From: JABDEZ01 sp965276955
GTDB lineage: Bacteria; Bacteroidota; Bacteroidia; Chitinophagales; Chitinophagaceae
NCBI GenBank assembly: GCA_965276955.1
Contig: CBDIBP010000043.1
Coordinates: 86,838 to 150,837 of the forward strand
DNA: 64,000 nucleotides
Direction of reading: 5' to 3'
Shown here: positions 62,774 through 64,000 of the stretch, piece after piece
How the letters are laid out: each line of letters opens with the position of its first letter
Position numbering within the stretch: position 1 is the first letter of the stretch
The notes under the pieces: model-generated
Seen by the model: the letters and a program-made list of their open reading frames with translations, nothing else
What the model was told of the DNA's origin: nothing
Databases searched by the model: none
Made by a program: the position numbers and the translations under genes

Positions 62774-62985
62774 ACCCCAATTAACAGTTATTTATAGTTA
62801 AGCAAATAGCAGTGTACGTATCTTTAAAGCCTATACCGATATGTATTATTAGCGCACATACAAACACCTATGTTGGTAAATATGGTCGTATTTTGCATCC
62901 CTATTTAACCTATTGTTCTAAACAGCGTCAAATCAAGCGTGGCATTATAATAGTATGTATGCTTTAAACCTGAAAAATATCTTAA

Positions 62986-64000
62986 TTGCGGTTTAACTTT
63001 AAAAAAATACTGCTGCTCGTTCCTGTATTGGCTGCTCTGAACGGGAGGGGCCAGGACAATAAAGCAATACCTATACCGGTACATGATTCCATATACCCGC
63101 CGCAGAATGGCCACCACAGTAAAACATATGTTTTTGATGCCAGCAAAGAGCTGGACCTGATAGATGTGATACATGAGATAAGGGACAAACATGCTGTCAA
63201 ACGCGTAGATACATCTACCCAAAGCCTAAGACCACATATATCAGCCGTACCTGCTGCCGGCTATACGCTACAAACAGGCTTTGCTGCACTTGCTGTAGCA
63301 AATGCGGCATTCTATACCGTAAGAGACCCAGAGGAGAATATATCAAGCATACTGGTTAGCCTTACTTATAGCCAGCGCAACCAGATCATATTCCCGCTAC
63401 AGTCTACCATATGGACCAGAGACAATAAATATTGTTTCGTAACGGATTGGCGGTATCTTAAATACCCGTCTTACACCTATGGGCTGGGTGGCTACTCGTC
63501 TTTCGATGCTCAGTACACTATAAATTATTACGCGCTCCGCATTCATCAGACACTATTGCGGAAGGTGGTAACTAACTTGTATGCCGGGGTGGGATATAAT
63601 TTCGACTACTTCTGGAAGATACAGGAACTGGACCCACCTGGTGTCACTGATTTTCAAAAGTATGGTTTGACCACTACAGAGCAAGCCTCAGGAATAACTT
63701 TTAATGCACTGTACGATTCCCGAAAGAACTCTATTAACCCGCAAGGTGGGGAATTTGCCAACATCATATACCGTCCCAACTTTACTTTTTTGGGTAATGC
63801 CACTACCTGGCGCTCGTTGGTGATAGACCTGAGGAAGTATATCACCTTCCCTCAAGGAACAGATAATATACTGGCTTTCTGGAACTATGACTGGCTGACG
63901 CTGAGTGGCAACCCACCATACCTGATGCTACCCAATACAGGTGGCGATCCGTACAGCAATACTGGCCGTGGATACATACAGGGCCGCTACCGGGGTAAGA
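62986..64000 (+). CDS. BamA/TamA-family outer membrane protein, partial
   Basis: The frame is open from 62986 to the right edge. No ATG fits; the TTG at 62986-62988 directly after a stop gives a convincing signal peptide (MRFNFKKILLLVPVLAALNG). The following region has alternating-strand patterns of a surface-antigen (D15) barrel: TLYAGVGYNFDYFW-type strands, NALYDSRKNSINPQGGEFAN, and near the edge NTGRGYIQGRYRG, which matches the conserved (V/G)RGY motif of the BamA/TamA lid loop. No POTRA domains are visible upstream, so it is one of the short barrel-only members. The 3' end is outside the window. Confidence 0.8.
   Translation, partial: MRFNFKKILLLVPVLAALNGRGQDNKAIPIPVHDSIYPPQNGHHSKTYVFDASKELDLIDVIHEIRDKHAVKRVDTSTQSLRPHISAVPAAGYTLQTGFAALAVANAAFYTVRDPEENISSILVSLTYSQRNQIIFPLQSTIWTRDNKYCFVTDWRYLKYPSYTYGLGGYSSFDAQYTINYYALRIHQTLLRKVVTNLYAGVGYNFDYFWKIQELDPPGVTDFQKYGLTTTEQASGITFNALYDSRKNSINPQGGEFANIIYRPNFTFLGNATTWRSLVIDLRKYITFPQGTDNILAFWNYDWLTLSGNPPYLMLPNTGGDPYSNTGRGYIQGRYRGK

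Noticed and set aside
1..64000. CRISPR arrays, tRNA or rRNA genes, prophage modules, or intact insertion sequences
   Set aside because: Scanned by eye on both strands; no repeat-spacer pattern, no tRNA T-loop context, no phage structural or transposase genes were recognised.

Overview
The window reads as a chromosomal segment of a Bacteroidota bacterium, most likely of the Chitinophagales/Chitinophagaceae type. The support is a T9SS-type secreted protein, Bacteroidota-style -7 boxes (TAnnTTTG) instead of strong ribosome binding sites, Bacteroidota-typical families (DUF2480, DUF2752 with its CCC-motif partner, DUF7033-type deacetylase), heavy use of ATA for isoleucine, and a complete alternative complex III (ACIII) operon. 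No tRNA, rRNA, CRISPR array, prophage or intact insertion sequence was seen. This lineage call is inference from gene content, not from a marker-gene comparison.

Layout. 1-2311 (minus): type III polyketide synthase, methyltransferase and FAD oxidoreductase in an overlapping operon resembling phenolic-lipid clusters. 2463-5403 (minus): a PAS protein with a HisKA-like end but no ATPase domain, and a GT28-type glycosyltransferase. 5435-8137: two small unknown proteins, two Tat-exported ferritin-like proteins, and tatA. 8268-16471: priA, an acetyltransferase, a clpX broken by about seven clustered small indels, a PIF1-like helicase, a shrunken methyltransferase relic, folA and thyA. 16617-20438: gamma-carbonic-anhydrase-like protein, two outer-membrane barrel proteins with His-rich tails, a T9SS protein and a small membrane protein. 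20439-25021: a REP-like repeat, an icmF acyl-CoA mutase gene with two frame breaks, and a convergent TetR gene with a repeat-type candidate operator. 25167-33091: nucleotide-sugar dehydratase, hybrid histidine kinase, DUF2752/CCC pair, and a pseudouridine synthase with a basic repeated N-terminus. 33119-46789: amidohydrolase, membrane transglutaminase-like protein, front-end fatty acid desaturase, LutB, polysaccharide deacetylase, L,D-transpeptidase, DUF2480, PpiD-like foldase, alpha/beta hydrolase and several unknowns. 46921-50525: UvrD/PcrA helicase and an atypical SDR. 50903-62719: the respiratory operon actABCDEF-coxBA. 62986-64000: start of a BamA/TamA-family outer membrane protein.

How they work together. 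The respiratory operon encodes a membrane quinol:cytochrome c oxidoreductase (ACIII) feeding electrons directly to a heme-copper oxidase. thyA and folA form the dTMP/folate couple. priA, the PIF1-like and UvrD helicases serve replication and repair. Most convergent gene pairs are separated by strong hairpin terminators.

The most notable observations are the cluster of frame-breaking insertions in an otherwise perfectly conserved clpX, the Tat-substrate/tatA neighbourhood, the PKS cluster, the paired His-tailed barrels, and the repeat-expanded pseudouridine synthase. A sequencing or assembly error is the leading explanation for the clpX and icmF breaks until checked.
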